A stretch of 64,000 nt of DNA from Acinetobacter nosocomialis NIPH 2119 (GTDB taxonomy: Bacteria > Pseudomonadota > Gammaproteobacteria > Pseudomonadales > Moraxellaceae), in assembly GCF_000368085.1 (NCBI RefSeq), contig NZ_KB849239.1:571556-635555 (forward strand). Direction: 5' to 3'. Below are positions 26,056 to 35,559 of the stretch, in pieces. The notes beneath the pieces are model-generated. The model did not search any database. It saw only the letters and a list, made by a program, of their open reading frames with translations, and was not told the origin of the DNA. A program made the position numbers and the translations under genes. How positions within the stretch are numbered: position 1 is the first letter of the stretch; every line of letters begins with the position of its first letter.

Positions 26056-28782
26056 ATGCCTTCTAAAATTAAGTTTAAACAGTCAACTCTTTCTCACTCT
26101 ATGCATTTAATCCTAAAAATGCAGAGTATACCTAAACTTATTTGTAGCAGCCTATTGTTAAGTTTATGTGTTAATCCTTGTTATGCTCAAAGTTCAGCTG
26201 AGACCGTAACGCCGGTAGCAAACCAGTCAGTAACTGATCCATCATTGCAACAAACAAATACAAATAACCAAAATGATGTTCCGATTACTGATGTCGCTAC
26301 TCTGGTAACTCAAGCACAGCAGCAACAAGATAGCTTGGCTATATTGCAACAACAAGAACAATTTCCAAATCAGATTGAAGAATTTAAGCCAATTACGCTC
26401 GATAACCTCGAAGATTTACCCGTGATGCCTGTTGACCAGAATATGGCAAATGAGATTTATCGGGTAGCAGAAGAGGCAAAAACTGAAGCTCAGAACTTTC
26501 AAAATGGCACGCAAAAACATCCAGAAATGTTAGTGAATGATGCATCACAAGCAGAATTACATGAAATTAATCAGGCGCCTGTAAATATTGACCAACTCAT
26601 GCATGAGATTCAATCTGACAGTAAGATTGTAGTCGAAGCTAATGAAACTGGAAAAACTTTACCTGAGCTTACAGCTGCTACTGAAGAGCCGCCGGAAGAG
26701 AAAGGTTTCTTTAAACGGATATTTAATAAAATTCGTCCACCGCGTGTGATTCCGATGGAGCAAATACCTCGTATTACTGCTGAGGTTACGGGTGCTCCAG
26801 ACGATTTGGCTAAAAATATCAAAGGTAAATTATCTACATTTACTCAAGAATCATTTGAAGATTTTAATTCAGCATTGCCTCAACTTAGGAGCCTAAGCAA
26901 TCAGGCCGCTCAAGCGGTGGGGTATTACAATGCTGAGTTTCGTTTTGAAAAATTAAGTGCAAGCCGTGTTCGAGTTAAAGTTACTCCAAATGAGCCGGTA
27001 CGAATTAATGAACAAAATATTGAATTCAGTGGAGCTGGTGCAAAACAACCACAGTTTCAAGTTATTCGTTTAGTTCCAGACCAAGATGTGGGTGATATCT
27101 TTAATCATGGTCTGTATGAAACAACTAAAAGTCGAATTGTCGATGCCGCAACAAATAATGGATATTTTGATGCCTACTGGCGTTTACACGATGTGAAAGT
27201 AAGCCAACCTGAAAACAAAGCAGATATTAACCTCAAATATGAAACGGGTGAGCGATATAAGCTAGGTAAGGTTGAGTTTCGTATGAGTGATCCTTCAAAA
27301 CCCTTGCCAATCAAATTAAATATTCTTGAGAGTATGGCACCTTGGAAAGAGGGCGATGACTACACATTCTGGCGTGTAAATGCTTTAGCCAACAACCTGA
27401 CGAACTCTCGCTATTTTAACTACACGCTGGTCGATTCAATTAAACCTGATCCAATTGAGAAGCCGCTTGAGTTACCCCCAGATTTACAAGCATTAGTCGA
27501 TCAGCAAAATGTCACCATTGATGAATCAAAATTGCTTTCTCCAGAGCAACAACAGCTTGCTAAAGCACGACAATTAGCCTCATCTAGTAAAGAGGTTAGT
27601 CAAAATGTGGTAGACGAAAAACAATTTGCCGGAACTGAAAATGTACAATTAGCTGCAGCTCCAGCTTCTTTGAAAACCGCAGCAGCAGATCATGGAGAGC
27701 AAGAGTCGGAACAAGACCGTTTACAAGCCCAAGCTCGTGAAGAAAAACGGATTCCGGTTATTGTGACTTTAAATGCGGATAAATTGAATAGTTTGGAAAC
27801 TGGTGTGGGTTATGGTACTGATACGGGAGCTCGTTTACGTAGTCAATATCGTCGTTCGATTGTGAACGAATATGGGCACTCCTTTGATGCCAACTTTGAA
27901 CTTTCACAAATTCGTCAGTCTATAGATGGCCGTTATAGTATTCCTTATAAGCATCCATTAAATGATTACTTTAACATTGTAGGTGGTTATGAGCGCGAGA
28001 CTAGAGATAATATCGGTCCTGATGTGAGTTTATTAACTGAATCTGCCGTATTGGGTGGTGAGCGAGTTATTAAAAAACCTTTAGGCAATTGGCAACATAC
28101 TATTGGGGTCCGTTACCGTCTGGACCGACTGACTCAAAAAGGAAATGTCGATATTTCTGAATTGCCAGATGCATTTAAAACAGCTGCATCAGAGCAAGAA
28201 GCGTTATTATTTGGTTATGAAACCTCTAAAACCTCAAGTAATACAAGGTTAAATCCAACGAAAGCATTTAAACAAAGCTATAAGTTAGAACTGGGAAGTA
28301 GCAGTTTACTTTCCGATGCCAATATGGCGATTGCTACAGCGGGTTGGAGATTTATTTATTCTCTAGGTGAAAATGATAACCATCAGTTTGTGGGACGATC
28401 TGATCTTAGTTATATTTTTACCGATGAATTTGATAAAGTTCCCTATAATTTAAGATTCTTTACTGGTGGTGACCAGACAATTCGCGGTTTTGATTATAAA
28501 AGTCTTTCACCCGAAGAAAATGGATATAAGATTGGTGGACAGGCTCTAGCAGTAGGCTCTTTAGAATATAACTATCAATTCAAAGAGGGTTGGCGAGCAG
28601 CTGTTTTTTCTGATTTTGGTAATGCTTACGATAAGAATTTTAGTAACCCGACTGCCTACAGTGTTGGTGTCGGTATTCGTTGGAAGTCCCCAATTGGACC
28701 AATTCGTTTAGATGTGGCTTCAGGTATTTCTGATGATAATCATCCGATTCGTTTGCATTTCTTTATTGGTCCACAACTTTAA
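26056..28782 (+). CDS. tamA: Outer membrane assembly protein TamA (enlarged Omp85/BamA superfamily)
   Basis: TamA is the outer-membrane part of the translocation and assembly module, with TamB as partner. The 908-residue protein has a late signal peptide (hydrophobic core about 27-38, cleavage after CYA), about 195 residues of Gln/Glu/Asn-rich low-complexity sequence, POTRA domains from about 238 to 468, another low-complexity insert at about 470-562, then a C-terminal 16-strand barrel. The barrel carries the Omp85 motif region FFTGGDQTIRGF and ends FFIGPQL. E. coli TamA is about 577 residues, so the extra length is notable. The ATG at 26056 is used; ATGs at 26101 and 26119 also give a signal peptide. 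Confidence 0.9.
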   Translation: MPSKIKFKQSTLSHSMHLILKMQSIPKLICSSLLLSLCVNPCYAQSSAETVTPVANQSVTDPSLQQTNTNNQNDVPITDVATLVTQAQQQQDSLAILQQQEQFPNQIEEFKPITLDNLEDLPVMPVDQNMANEIYRVAEEAKTEAQNFQNGTQKHPEMLVNDASQAELHEINQAPVNIDQLMHEIQSDSKIVVEANETGKTLPELTAATEEPPEEKGFFKRIFNKIRPPRVIPMEQIPRITAEVTGAPDDLAKNIKGKLSTFTQESFEDFNSALPQLRSLSNQAAQAVGYYNAEFRFEKLSASRVRVKVTPNEPVRINEQNIEFSGAGAKQPQFQVIRLVPDQDVGDIFNHGLYETTKSRIVDAATNNGYFDAYWRLHDVKVSQPENKADINLKYETGERYKLGKVEFRMSDPSKPLPIKLNILESMAPWKEGDDYTFWRVNALANNLTNSRYFNYTLVDSIKPDPIEKPLELPPDLQALVDQQNVTIDESKLLSPEQQQLAKARQLASSSKEVSQNVVDEKQFAGTENVQLAAAPASLKTAAADHGEQESEQDRLQAQAREEKRIPVIVTLNADKLNSLETGVGYGTDTGARLRSQYRRSIVNEYGHSFDANFELSQIRQSIDGRYSIPYKHPLNDYFNIVGGYERETRDNIGPDVSLLTESAVLGGERVIKKPLGNWQHTIGVRYRLDRLTQKGNVDISELPDAFKTAASEQEALLFGYETSKTSSNTRLNPTKAFKQSYKLELGSSSLLSDANMAIATAGWRFIYSLGENDNHQFVGRSDLSYIFTDEFDKVPYNLRFFTGGDQTIRGFDYKSLSPEENGYKIGGQALAVGSLEYNYQFKEGWRAAVFSDFGNAYDKNFSNPTAYSVGVGIRWKSPIGPIRLDVASGISDDNHPIRLHFFIGPQL

Positions 28783-28808
28783 AAATAAAATTTTATTAGG
28801 TTTATTTT

Positions 28809-31800
28809 ATGGCGGAAGTAGAACAGCAGCCCACTTCGGCACCTAGCTCTCCTAAGAAGCGACGCATTTTGCGTAGCTTTTTGCTGACAATATTAATCAT
28901 ACTTTTATTACTTGTTGCTTCCATCATTATTATGATGTCGACTGACCGTGGAAGCCGTTTTTTATTAGACCGTGTTTTACAAGCTCAGCAAGTCATTAAA
29001 TATGAATATGAAGGGGGTAATTTACTTCGGGGAATTATTCTTAAAAATATTATTGTTCAGTTAAAAGAAGTTGACGTTACTTTAGATAGAGCTGATGTAC
29101 GGTTAGGGTGGCGTTCTTTAATATTAGAAAAAGAAGTGCATTTGAGCAATGCAGATGTCCGTAACCTAGTTATTATTAACAAAGCTCCGCCATCGGATAA
29201 GCCATTTGAGTTTAAACCCATTAAATTACCATTTGTGCTTCGTGTAGATGTGGGAGATGTTGATCATTTAGAAATTAAAAATTCAGGTTCTGTCGTAAAT
29301 TTCCATGATGTTCATCTAAATGATGCTTTGTGGTCAGAGACAAAACTGAAATTTGAAAATTCAAGTATGGATATGGGGTATCTTTCTGTTCATAACGCAA
29401 CAGGAAATATGGACTTTAGTGGTAAATATCCACTGAATGCGACAGCAGATTTAAGAATTCCTTCTTTAAAAAGTTTAAACATCCAAAATATTAAAGTGGC
29501 AGCTCGAGGAAGTTTAGATACCTTGCAAGCCGGTGTAGCAACGACAACACCAGATTTATTAACAGGTTGGGTCGTTTTACATCCTGTTCGCCATGAAGTA
29601 CCAATGAAAGGTGCATTGTTACTTAAAAATTATCACTTGCCTTTACTGGTTGAACAAAAATTATTTGCTAAAAATGGTGTGATCAAGTTTCAGGGGGATG
29701 TTAAGCAACTTAACTTGGCACTTGATACAGATCTAAAAGGTGAAAATTTACCAGAAGGCCAATACAACGCCTTAATGAATACTGATTTGGTTCATCAGCT
29801 GAATATTACAGACTTTAATGGTCAGGTCATGAAAGGTGCAGTTAACCTTAAAGGCTTGCTGAACTGGAAAGATCATGTCACTTGGGATGTAAAAGGTCGT
29901 TTAGATCATGTTAATCCTAAAGATAAAGCTATCCCTCAAGTCGTTCAGGACTTCTTACCGCCAAGTTTAGATGCTGCAGTTGCTTCAACTGGCTCTTTAG
30001 AAAAAGGCATGGAAGTATTTGCTAATGTCGACTTTGACCGCTATGAGTCTTGGAAACTTAAATTAAATCAAGCACCTGAAAAGAATAAAAAACCACAGCC
30101 AATGTTTATGAATGTGGCTTGGTCCAAAATAGATCGTGCTATGCCATATATAGGTTGGTTAAGCAGTGATAGTGGTCAAGTAGATTTGACTTTGCGGGAT
30201 GGTCAGCAAGATATTAAAGTGGCAACTAAAGTATATCAGCATGAACAAACCTTATTGCCAGCTGGACAATATTTAGCAACATTGAATGTTAAAGATAATA
30301 TTCTTAATGTTCCTAGTTTTAATTTTGCGGCTCAAAAAGGGAGCCTCACAGGTCAGGCTAAAGTTTTATTACCTACCGAAAAACGTCAGTTGGCATGGAA
30401 TGCGTTATTAAATGCTAAAGACTTTAATCCACAAAGTATTCATGCAGCTGCACCGGTAAACTTACTTAATGGATCAATCAAAGCAAGTGGTTTTGCCAAG
30501 CCAAATCAACAAATCATTCAACTTGAAAAAATTGATTTAAAAGGCCAGTTGGCTCAAGCAAACCAAGAAACGGTTGCGTTAGCTGGGAAAAGTACCGCAG
30601 CTTTATTATTTAATGATGTTAAAGCCGGTGGTGGTTTTAAAGGTTTTGCAGTGAATTATGATGGATCTTTAAAAGCACTTAATCAGGCTAATGGGTTATT
30701 AAAGTTCTCTCTTGCGGGTACTCCAGAGTTTATTCGAATTAGTCAGTTACAACATGATGGTGTGGCTGGAAAAATCTACGCGACTGGCTCATTAAACTTA
30801 AAAGATCGTATTGCTTGGGATATCAATAGTTCGCTTGTGCGTTTTAAACCTCAATATTTTGTTTCTAGTGTAAAAGGCGAAATTTCAGGAAATGTAAAAA
30901 CGCAAGGTGTTTGGTCTGATAAGTTAAAGCGTATTGATATTCAGCAATTGAACCTTGCAGGATTTTTGAATAATAAGCCAGTGAGAGGTAAAGGTAACTT
31001 ATCTGTACTTATGGATTCGAATCAAAAGGGCTTTTTACCTCAGCAATTTGAAGCGAATAATCTATTTTTAGTGTATGCACAAAACCAATTACAGGCGACT
31101 GGTAATGCGCAGAATTTAAAAATCAAGCTCAATGCGCCTGCGCTTTATGAATTGTATCCGGGTCTAAGTGGTCGTGCTTATGGAGATTTGAGTGTTCAAT
31201 CTCAGCCGCGTTTGAAGGCTACAGCTAATATTGCAGTTGATAACTTTGCTTTCAATAATTTAGTGAGCATTAAAAAACTGCGTGTACAGGGTGAACTACC
31301 AACTTCCGAAACAACTCCAACTCAGCTCACAGCAAAGCTTGATAATTTACGTAGTGGTAGCCGTCTAATCCAGTCTGCTGAAGTCAATTTAACTGGAACA
31401 CGAAAAGCACACTTATTAAAAGTTCAGGCAAATAATAATATTTCTAAATTTTATGTGCAGTTAGCAGGCGGTTTTAACCAAAATAATGATTGGTTGGGCC
31501 AAATTCAAAAAGGTAGTTTTGATTCGCGTCGAATTCGTTTAGCGCAAAATCAAAATGCGCCTGTTGTGTTTTCATCAGCACGTTCTGAGCTATATGTTGG
31601 GCAGCATTGCTGGCAAAGTAGAAATAGTCAGTTATGCCTTGACCAACCTGTACGTGTGAGTAAAGCACAAGGCAATATTTCATTTATTACCCAAAATCTG
31701 GATTTAGGAGATTTTGCCGCATTTATGCCGGAAGGTTTGGCTATGACGGGTCAACTCAATGGTTATGCTAAAGCGTCTTGGGTAAATGGTGGACATCCTA

Positions 31801-33314
31801 AACTTGATGCACGCTTAGTAACCAGAAAAGGTGAACTAGGTTTAGCAGCAGAAGACCCTCAAGATCCGCCAACCACGTTGACTTATGATGAGCTGAGTGT
31901 AATTGCGAAAAGCATTTCAGATGGTCTATTGTTCCGTGTTGATGTAAAAACACCAGATATTGGTACCGGATACGCGAATGTCATTATTAATCCATACCAA
32001 CCATCTATGCCAATGCATGGTGAGGTCGCCTTTAATGATGTACAGTTAAAAGTTTTAAAACCATTTATTCAAGATGTGCGTTCAATGAGTGGTACTTTAG
32101 CCTTGGCAGGTAAAGTAAATGGTACATTAACCCAACCGCAATTTACGGGTGAGATGCGTTTGAAAAATGGGGCAATCAGTATGATTTCCCTGCCAGTGAA
32201 CTTAACCAATGTACAAGTGTATTCATCTATTCGTCAGGATATGGCAACAATTGATGGCGCATTTAACAGTGGACAAGGGGTAGGTTTACTTAAAGGTAGT
32301 TTCGATTGGAAAGATTCTCCACGTCTACAGTTGAACTTAAAAGGTGATAACTTACTCGTACGTCAAGCCCCATTAATTACAGCTATTGCAAATCCGAATT
32401 TGACACTCGATATGTATCCTTTCGACAAACGTTTAAGTTTGAAAGGGTCGGTAGATGTTCCTCGTGCACGTATTTCAATGCCTGAAACAACAGCACCTGT
32501 CATTAATACATCTTCAGATGTTCGTATTGTCCGTCAAGGCCAAGATCCACTTGCAATTTTACGTGCAGCAAAACCTTGGGATATCCGTGCCGATATTTCG
32601 GTAAATATTGGTAATCAAGTTATCTTCCAAGGCTTTAACAGTAATATTCCTTTAGTAGGTCGTTTGAACTTAACTCAGCGTGGTTATGAAACGGCAATGC
32701 GCGCGATGGGTGCTATTGGTGTAAGTCAAAAGGTGAAAATTGAAGCTTATGGTCAAAGCTTAGATTTAAACCGTGCTATTGCCCGTTTCAATGGCCCATT
32801 GGCAAACCCAACTTTAGATATAGATGCAAATAAAAATGTTCAGGGTAGTATGGTTGGCGTTCGTGTTACAGGTACTGCATCATCACCAAACATTCAAGTT
32901 TATAACGATGCGGGCTTATCTGAACAAGAAGCATTAAATGCATTAGTGACAGGTCGTATTAATGAAGGCTCAAGCGGTTTAAGTAATGCGGAAGGTTTTA
33001 AATCTGATGTAAACAATACAATCGCTGCTGCTGGTATTAGTATGGGCTTGGGCGGTACACGCGCTTTCACGAATCAAATTGGACGTACTTTCGGCTTAAG
33101 TGGTCTTGCATTAGATGCACAAGGTACGGGTGATGATACTCAGGTAAGCTTAACTGGATATATTACGCCTGATTTGTTTATTCGTTATGGTGTCGGGGTA
33201 TTTACGCCAGTCAATAAACTTACGCTGCGTTATCAAATGAATCGCCGTTTATATTTAGAAGCAAGTCAGTCTTTAGAACGAGCGATCGATTTATTCTACA
33301 ATTGGCGTTTCTAG
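28809..33314 (+). CDS. tamB: Translocation and assembly module protein TamB
   Basis: TamB is an inner-membrane-anchored, very long beta-groove protein of the AsmA-like/VPS13-like class that spans the periplasm and works with TamA; related proteins move phospholipid to the outer membrane. The 1501-residue protein has one N-terminal membrane anchor (about 20-45), a long repetitive beta-rich middle, and the C-terminal DUF490/TamB domain (last 350 residues or so) with the SGLSNAEGFKSDVNN segment and a final LERAIDLFYNWRF. It follows tamA by 26 bases. A good terminator follows. Confidence 0.94.
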   Translation: MAEVEQQPTSAPSSPKKRRILRSFLLTILIILLLLVASIIIMMSTDRGSRFLLDRVLQAQQVIKYEYEGGNLLRGIILKNIIVQLKEVDVTLDRADVRLGWRSLILEKEVHLSNADVRNLVIINKAPPSDKPFEFKPIKLPFVLRVDVGDVDHLEIKNSGSVVNFHDVHLNDALWSETKLKFENSSMDMGYLSVHNATGNMDFSGKYPLNATADLRIPSLKSLNIQNIKVAARGSLDTLQAGVATTTPDLLTGWVVLHPVRHEVPMKGALLLKNYHLPLLVEQKLFAKNGVIKFQGDVKQLNLALDTDLKGENLPEGQYNALMNTDLVHQLNITDFNGQVMKGAVNLKGLLNWKDHVTWDVKGRLDHVNPKDKAIPQVVQDFLPPSLDAAVASTGSLEKGMEVFANVDFDRYESWKLKLNQAPEKNKKPQPMFMNVAWSKIDRAMPYIGWLSSDSGQVDLTLRDGQQDIKVATKVYQHEQTLLPAGQYLATLNVKDNILNVPSFNFAAQKGSLTGQAKVLLPTEKRQLAWNALLNAKDFNPQSIHAAAPVNLLNGSIKASGFAKPNQQIIQLEKIDLKGQLAQANQETVALAGKSTAALLFNDVKAGGGFKGFAVNYDGSLKALNQANGLLKFSLAGTPEFIRISQLQHDGVAGKIYATGSLNLKDRIAWDINSSLVRFKPQYFVSSVKGEISGNVKTQGVWSDKLKRIDIQQLNLAGFLNNKPVRGKGNLSVLMDSNQKGFLPQQFEANNLFLVYAQNQLQATGNAQNLKIKLNAPALYELYPGLSGRAYGDLSVQSQPRLKATANIAVDNFAFNNLVSIKKLRVQGELPTSETTPTQLTAKLDNLRSGSRLIQSAEVNLTGTRKAHLLKVQANNNISKFYVQLAGGFNQNNDWLGQIQKGSFDSRRIRLAQNQNAPVVFSSARSELYVGQHCWQSRNSQLCLDQPVRVSKAQGNISFITQNLDLGDFAAFMPEGLAMTGQLNGYAKASWVNGGHPKLDARLVTRKGELGLAAEDPQDPPTTLTYDELSVIAKSISDGLLFRVDVKTPDIGTGYANVIINPYQPSMPMHGEVAFNDVQLKVLKPFIQDVRSMSGTLALAGKVNGTLTQPQFTGEMRLKNGAISMISLPVNLTNVQVYSSIRQDMATIDGAFNSGQGVGLLKGSFDWKDSPRLQLNLKGDNLLVRQAPLITAIANPNLTLDMYPFDKRLSLKGSVDVPRARISMPETTAPVINTSSDVRIVRQGQDPLAILRAAKPWDIRADISVNIGNQVIFQGFNSNIPLVGRLNLTQRGYETAMRAMGAIGVSQKVKIEAYGQSLDLNRAIARFNGPLANPTLDIDANKNVQGSMVGVRVTGTASSPNIQVYNDAGLSEQEALNALVTGRINEGSSGLSNAEGFKSDVNNTIAAAGISMGLGGTRAFTNQIGRTFGLSGLALDAQGTGDDTQVSLTGYITPDLFIRYGVGVFTPVNKLTLRYQMNRRLYLEASQSLERAIDLFYNWRF

Positions 33315-33325
33315 ATGTATAAATT

Positions 33326-33355
33326 AAGAGCTCACTTTAAGTGGGCTCTTATTTT
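33326..33355 (+). terminator. Intrinsic terminator after tamB
   Basis: A 10-bp stem (33326-33335 with 33341-33350, one G-U) with a 5-base loop and an ATTTTATT tail, 11 bases after the tamB stop. The rest of the gap to 33564 is AT-rich without a visible gene. Confidence 0.8.
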
Positions 33356-33564
33356 ATTAACGCTATACTATTTTAAAAAATTAAATATTAATCATGTAGA
33401 TCATCAATTCTTTTGGCAGGAATCCTACTTTAAAAAGGATTTTGATTAAAGAAAATTCACTTGAAAATTGCGGTTTTATAAATTAATTTTCAGAATCATT
33501 AAATGAAATTAGATTGATAATGCCTTGTTGTTAATTGCAAATAAGGTAAATTTTTCAAGGAAAA

Positions 33565-34806
33565 ATGCCAGTGGAAAAAGATACTTGTGTTGAAATTAGA
33601 GATAGCAAGGTTAACGATACAAATATTAAATATCGTGGACTCATTCAGAAATTAACAGCAACATTATCATTGTCCTTTTTGTCACTTGGGTGGGGCTCCA
33701 CAGTGAATGCAGCAGAACAACAAATCGCTTTAGTAGGAACTTGGACATCGATTCCTGATGCACCACTTGTTCAAAAACCGGAAAAGGCCAGTGAAGGTTT
33801 ATATCAATTGCAAGTTAATGCTGACGGGACTCTAACTCCAGTTAAAGTGTTAAAAATGAAAAGTCCATCTTGGATTGTGAAATCTAAAGATGGTCGTTTT
33901 GCATATACAACAAATGAAGAAAATTTAGGAGAAGTCACTGCACTATCGGTTCAAAACGGAAAGGTAGAGGTTTTGAACACAGTGAATAGTCATGGTGGAC
34001 ATCCAACTCATGCCTCAATTAGTTTAGATGGTAAATTCCTGTTTGTGTCGAATTATTCGGCATTTGATAAAGGCCGTGGTGGTGTGGCTGTTTTTCCAAT
34101 TTTGCCGAATGGGCATTTGGGTGAAATGGTACAAAATATTGTTTTTTCGGAAGGTTCTGGTCATGTTAAGGGGCGTCAAGAGAGTGGACATGCTCATTCG
34201 ACAACTTTTAGTCCGGATGGTAAGTATTTATATGCAAGTGATCTTGGGAATGACAAAGTCTATGTCTTTCGTTATAACCCAAACAAAACGCAACCACTCG
34301 AAGCAGATAACAGTCGGGATGTGACGTTTAACCATGGCTCTGGTCCGCGTCATATGGTCTTTTCATCAGATGGTAAGCATGCATATGTTACCGCCGAAAT
34401 GCGAAGTGAAATTGTGACCTTTAATGTGCAAGATGGCTATTTGAAGAAAACTGCTGAGCTAAAGCTAGTTCATGAAGACAAAACGCCTGAATTTAAGAGT
34501 GCAAGCGGAATTATTCTTAGTCCAGATGGCAAATATGTGATCGCTGCTAATCGTGGCTCAGACAACAAACTCCTCGTATTTAAAATTCAAGAGGATGGAT
34601 TGCTGGCTCAACCGACTGTTTATAAAGCTAATGGTATTGAACCACGTGCTTTCTCATTCGATGCAACTGGTAAATATCTGTATGTAACAAATGTTTTTAC
34701 TAATAATATTAGTTTGTTCCGCTTTGATGCCAAAAACGGTACCTTAAAATCAGTTGGAGATGCTGCAAAAATATCAACACCTACTGATATTAAGTTTTTT
34801 AATTAA
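33565..34806 (+). CDS. Exported lactonase-family beta-propeller protein
   Basis: A 413-residue protein of the lactonase (Pgl/YbhE-like, seven-bladed propeller) family. Repeated blades end in SPDGKY/YVTN-type motifs (SKDGRFAYTTNE, SLDGKFLFVSNY, SPDGKYLYASDLG, SSDGKHAYVTAE, SPDGKYVIAANRG, DATGKYLYVTN). The GGHPTHA and SGHAHS segments hold likely active-site His. Unlike cytosolic 6-phosphogluconolactonase, this one has an N-terminal export signal (core about 31-44, cleavage after VNA near 48) preceded by an unusually long charged n-region, so the substrate is probably an extracytoplasmic lactone or the fold has another role. AAGG lies four bases before the ATG. Confidence 0.85.
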   Translation: MPVEKDTCVEIRDSKVNDTNIKYRGLIQKLTATLSLSFLSLGWGSTVNAAEQQIALVGTWTSIPDAPLVQKPEKASEGLYQLQVNADGTLTPVKVLKMKSPSWIVKSKDGRFAYTTNEENLGEVTALSVQNGKVEVLNTVNSHGGHPTHASISLDGKFLFVSNYSAFDKGRGGVAVFPILPNGHLGEMVQNIVFSEGSGHVKGRQESGHAHSTTFSPDGKYLYASDLGNDKVYVFRYNPNKTQPLEADNSRDVTFNHGSGPRHMVFSSDGKHAYVTAEMRSEIVTFNVQDGYLKKTAELKLVHEDKTPEFKSASGIILSPDGKYVIAANRGSDNKLLVFKIQEDGLLAQPTVYKANGIEPRAFSFDATGKYLYVTNVFTNNISLFRFDAKNGTLKSVGDAAKISTPTDIKFFN

Positions 34807-34848
34807 TTTAAATTAAGAAATGTGTATTTCTCACACTACATATAAAGG

Positions 34849-34875
34849 ACCGAGAGTTTATATCTCGGTTTTTTT
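34849..34875 (+). terminator. Intrinsic terminator after the lactonase gene
   Basis: A 7-bp stem (34849-34855 with 34863-34869) with a 7-base loop and a run of seven T. Confidence 0.88.
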
Positions 34876-34939
34876 ATAGCAGTTTTTGCAAACTCTGTCA
34901 GATTCAGTATGATGTTGGCAGCATAGTCTGTGTAGAGTA

Positions 34940-35302
34940 ATGATGAAAAAAGTTTTATTTGTTTTGATGGGAATGTTGTTAGTCGGCTGTACAGAGAAAA
35001 AACCTTTAACACCTGAAGAACAATGGCATGGCTTTTGTACCAGTGTTGGGAATGCAGCTAGAAGTATTGTATTTGACCGTCAGCAAGCAATTGAAAAGTC
35101 TCAAGCGATTGAACATGCAAATAAAATCGAAGATGAGATCACCAAAAAATTCATCTTGAATATTATTGAAAAAGTTTATGCTATTCCACAAGATGAATTA
35201 AAAACTAATCCAGAAGCCCTGCAAGAAAAAATTAGAAAACAAATGGCAGATGAGTGCTTGGTTACACCACACGACAAAATGCCAAACTATAAAAAGTTCT
35301 AA
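34940..35302 (+). CDS. Small lipoprotein of unknown function
   Basis: A 120-residue protein with a short signal peptide ending in the lipobox LVGC (Cys at about residue 18), so it is probably a membrane-anchored lipoprotein. The mature part is helical and charged, with two further cysteines (in HGFCTSVG and DECLV) that could form a disulfide. Tandem ATGs at 34940 and 34943 are equally possible starts. I do not recognise a family. It has its own upstream and downstream terminators and so is a single-gene unit. Confidence 0.7.
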   Translation: MMKKVLFVLMGMLLVGCTEKKPLTPEEQWHGFCTSVGNAARSIVFDRQQAIEKSQAIEHANKIEDEITKKFILNIIEKVYAIPQDELKTNPEALQEKIRKQMADECLVTPHDKMPNYKKF

Positions 35303-35319
35303 GTGTTTAATACATCGTC

Positions 35320-35347
35320 AACACTCCACTAAGGTGGAGTGTTCTTT
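35320..35347 (+). terminator. Hairpin after the small lipoprotein gene, weak terminator
   Basis: A perfect 10-bp stem (35320-35329 with 35334-35343), a 4-base loop and only CTTT after it. The stem is strong but the T-run is poor. Confidence 0.55.
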
Positions 35348-35559
35348 AAATTCAAAATACCGCATCATAAACCAGTCATTAAGATCATTATTTATACAGG
35401 GGTATTTAGTTACAAAATAATGGGCATCACGGAGAAACACCCCGCGCTCATTAACTTTTGGCTTGAACTCTAGTAAAATTTTGTAGTCCATATTACTTGT
35501 GAAGCTTTGTGAAAGCTGGAATTTACAAGTAATTTTTTAAAAAAAGAGGAATGAACACC

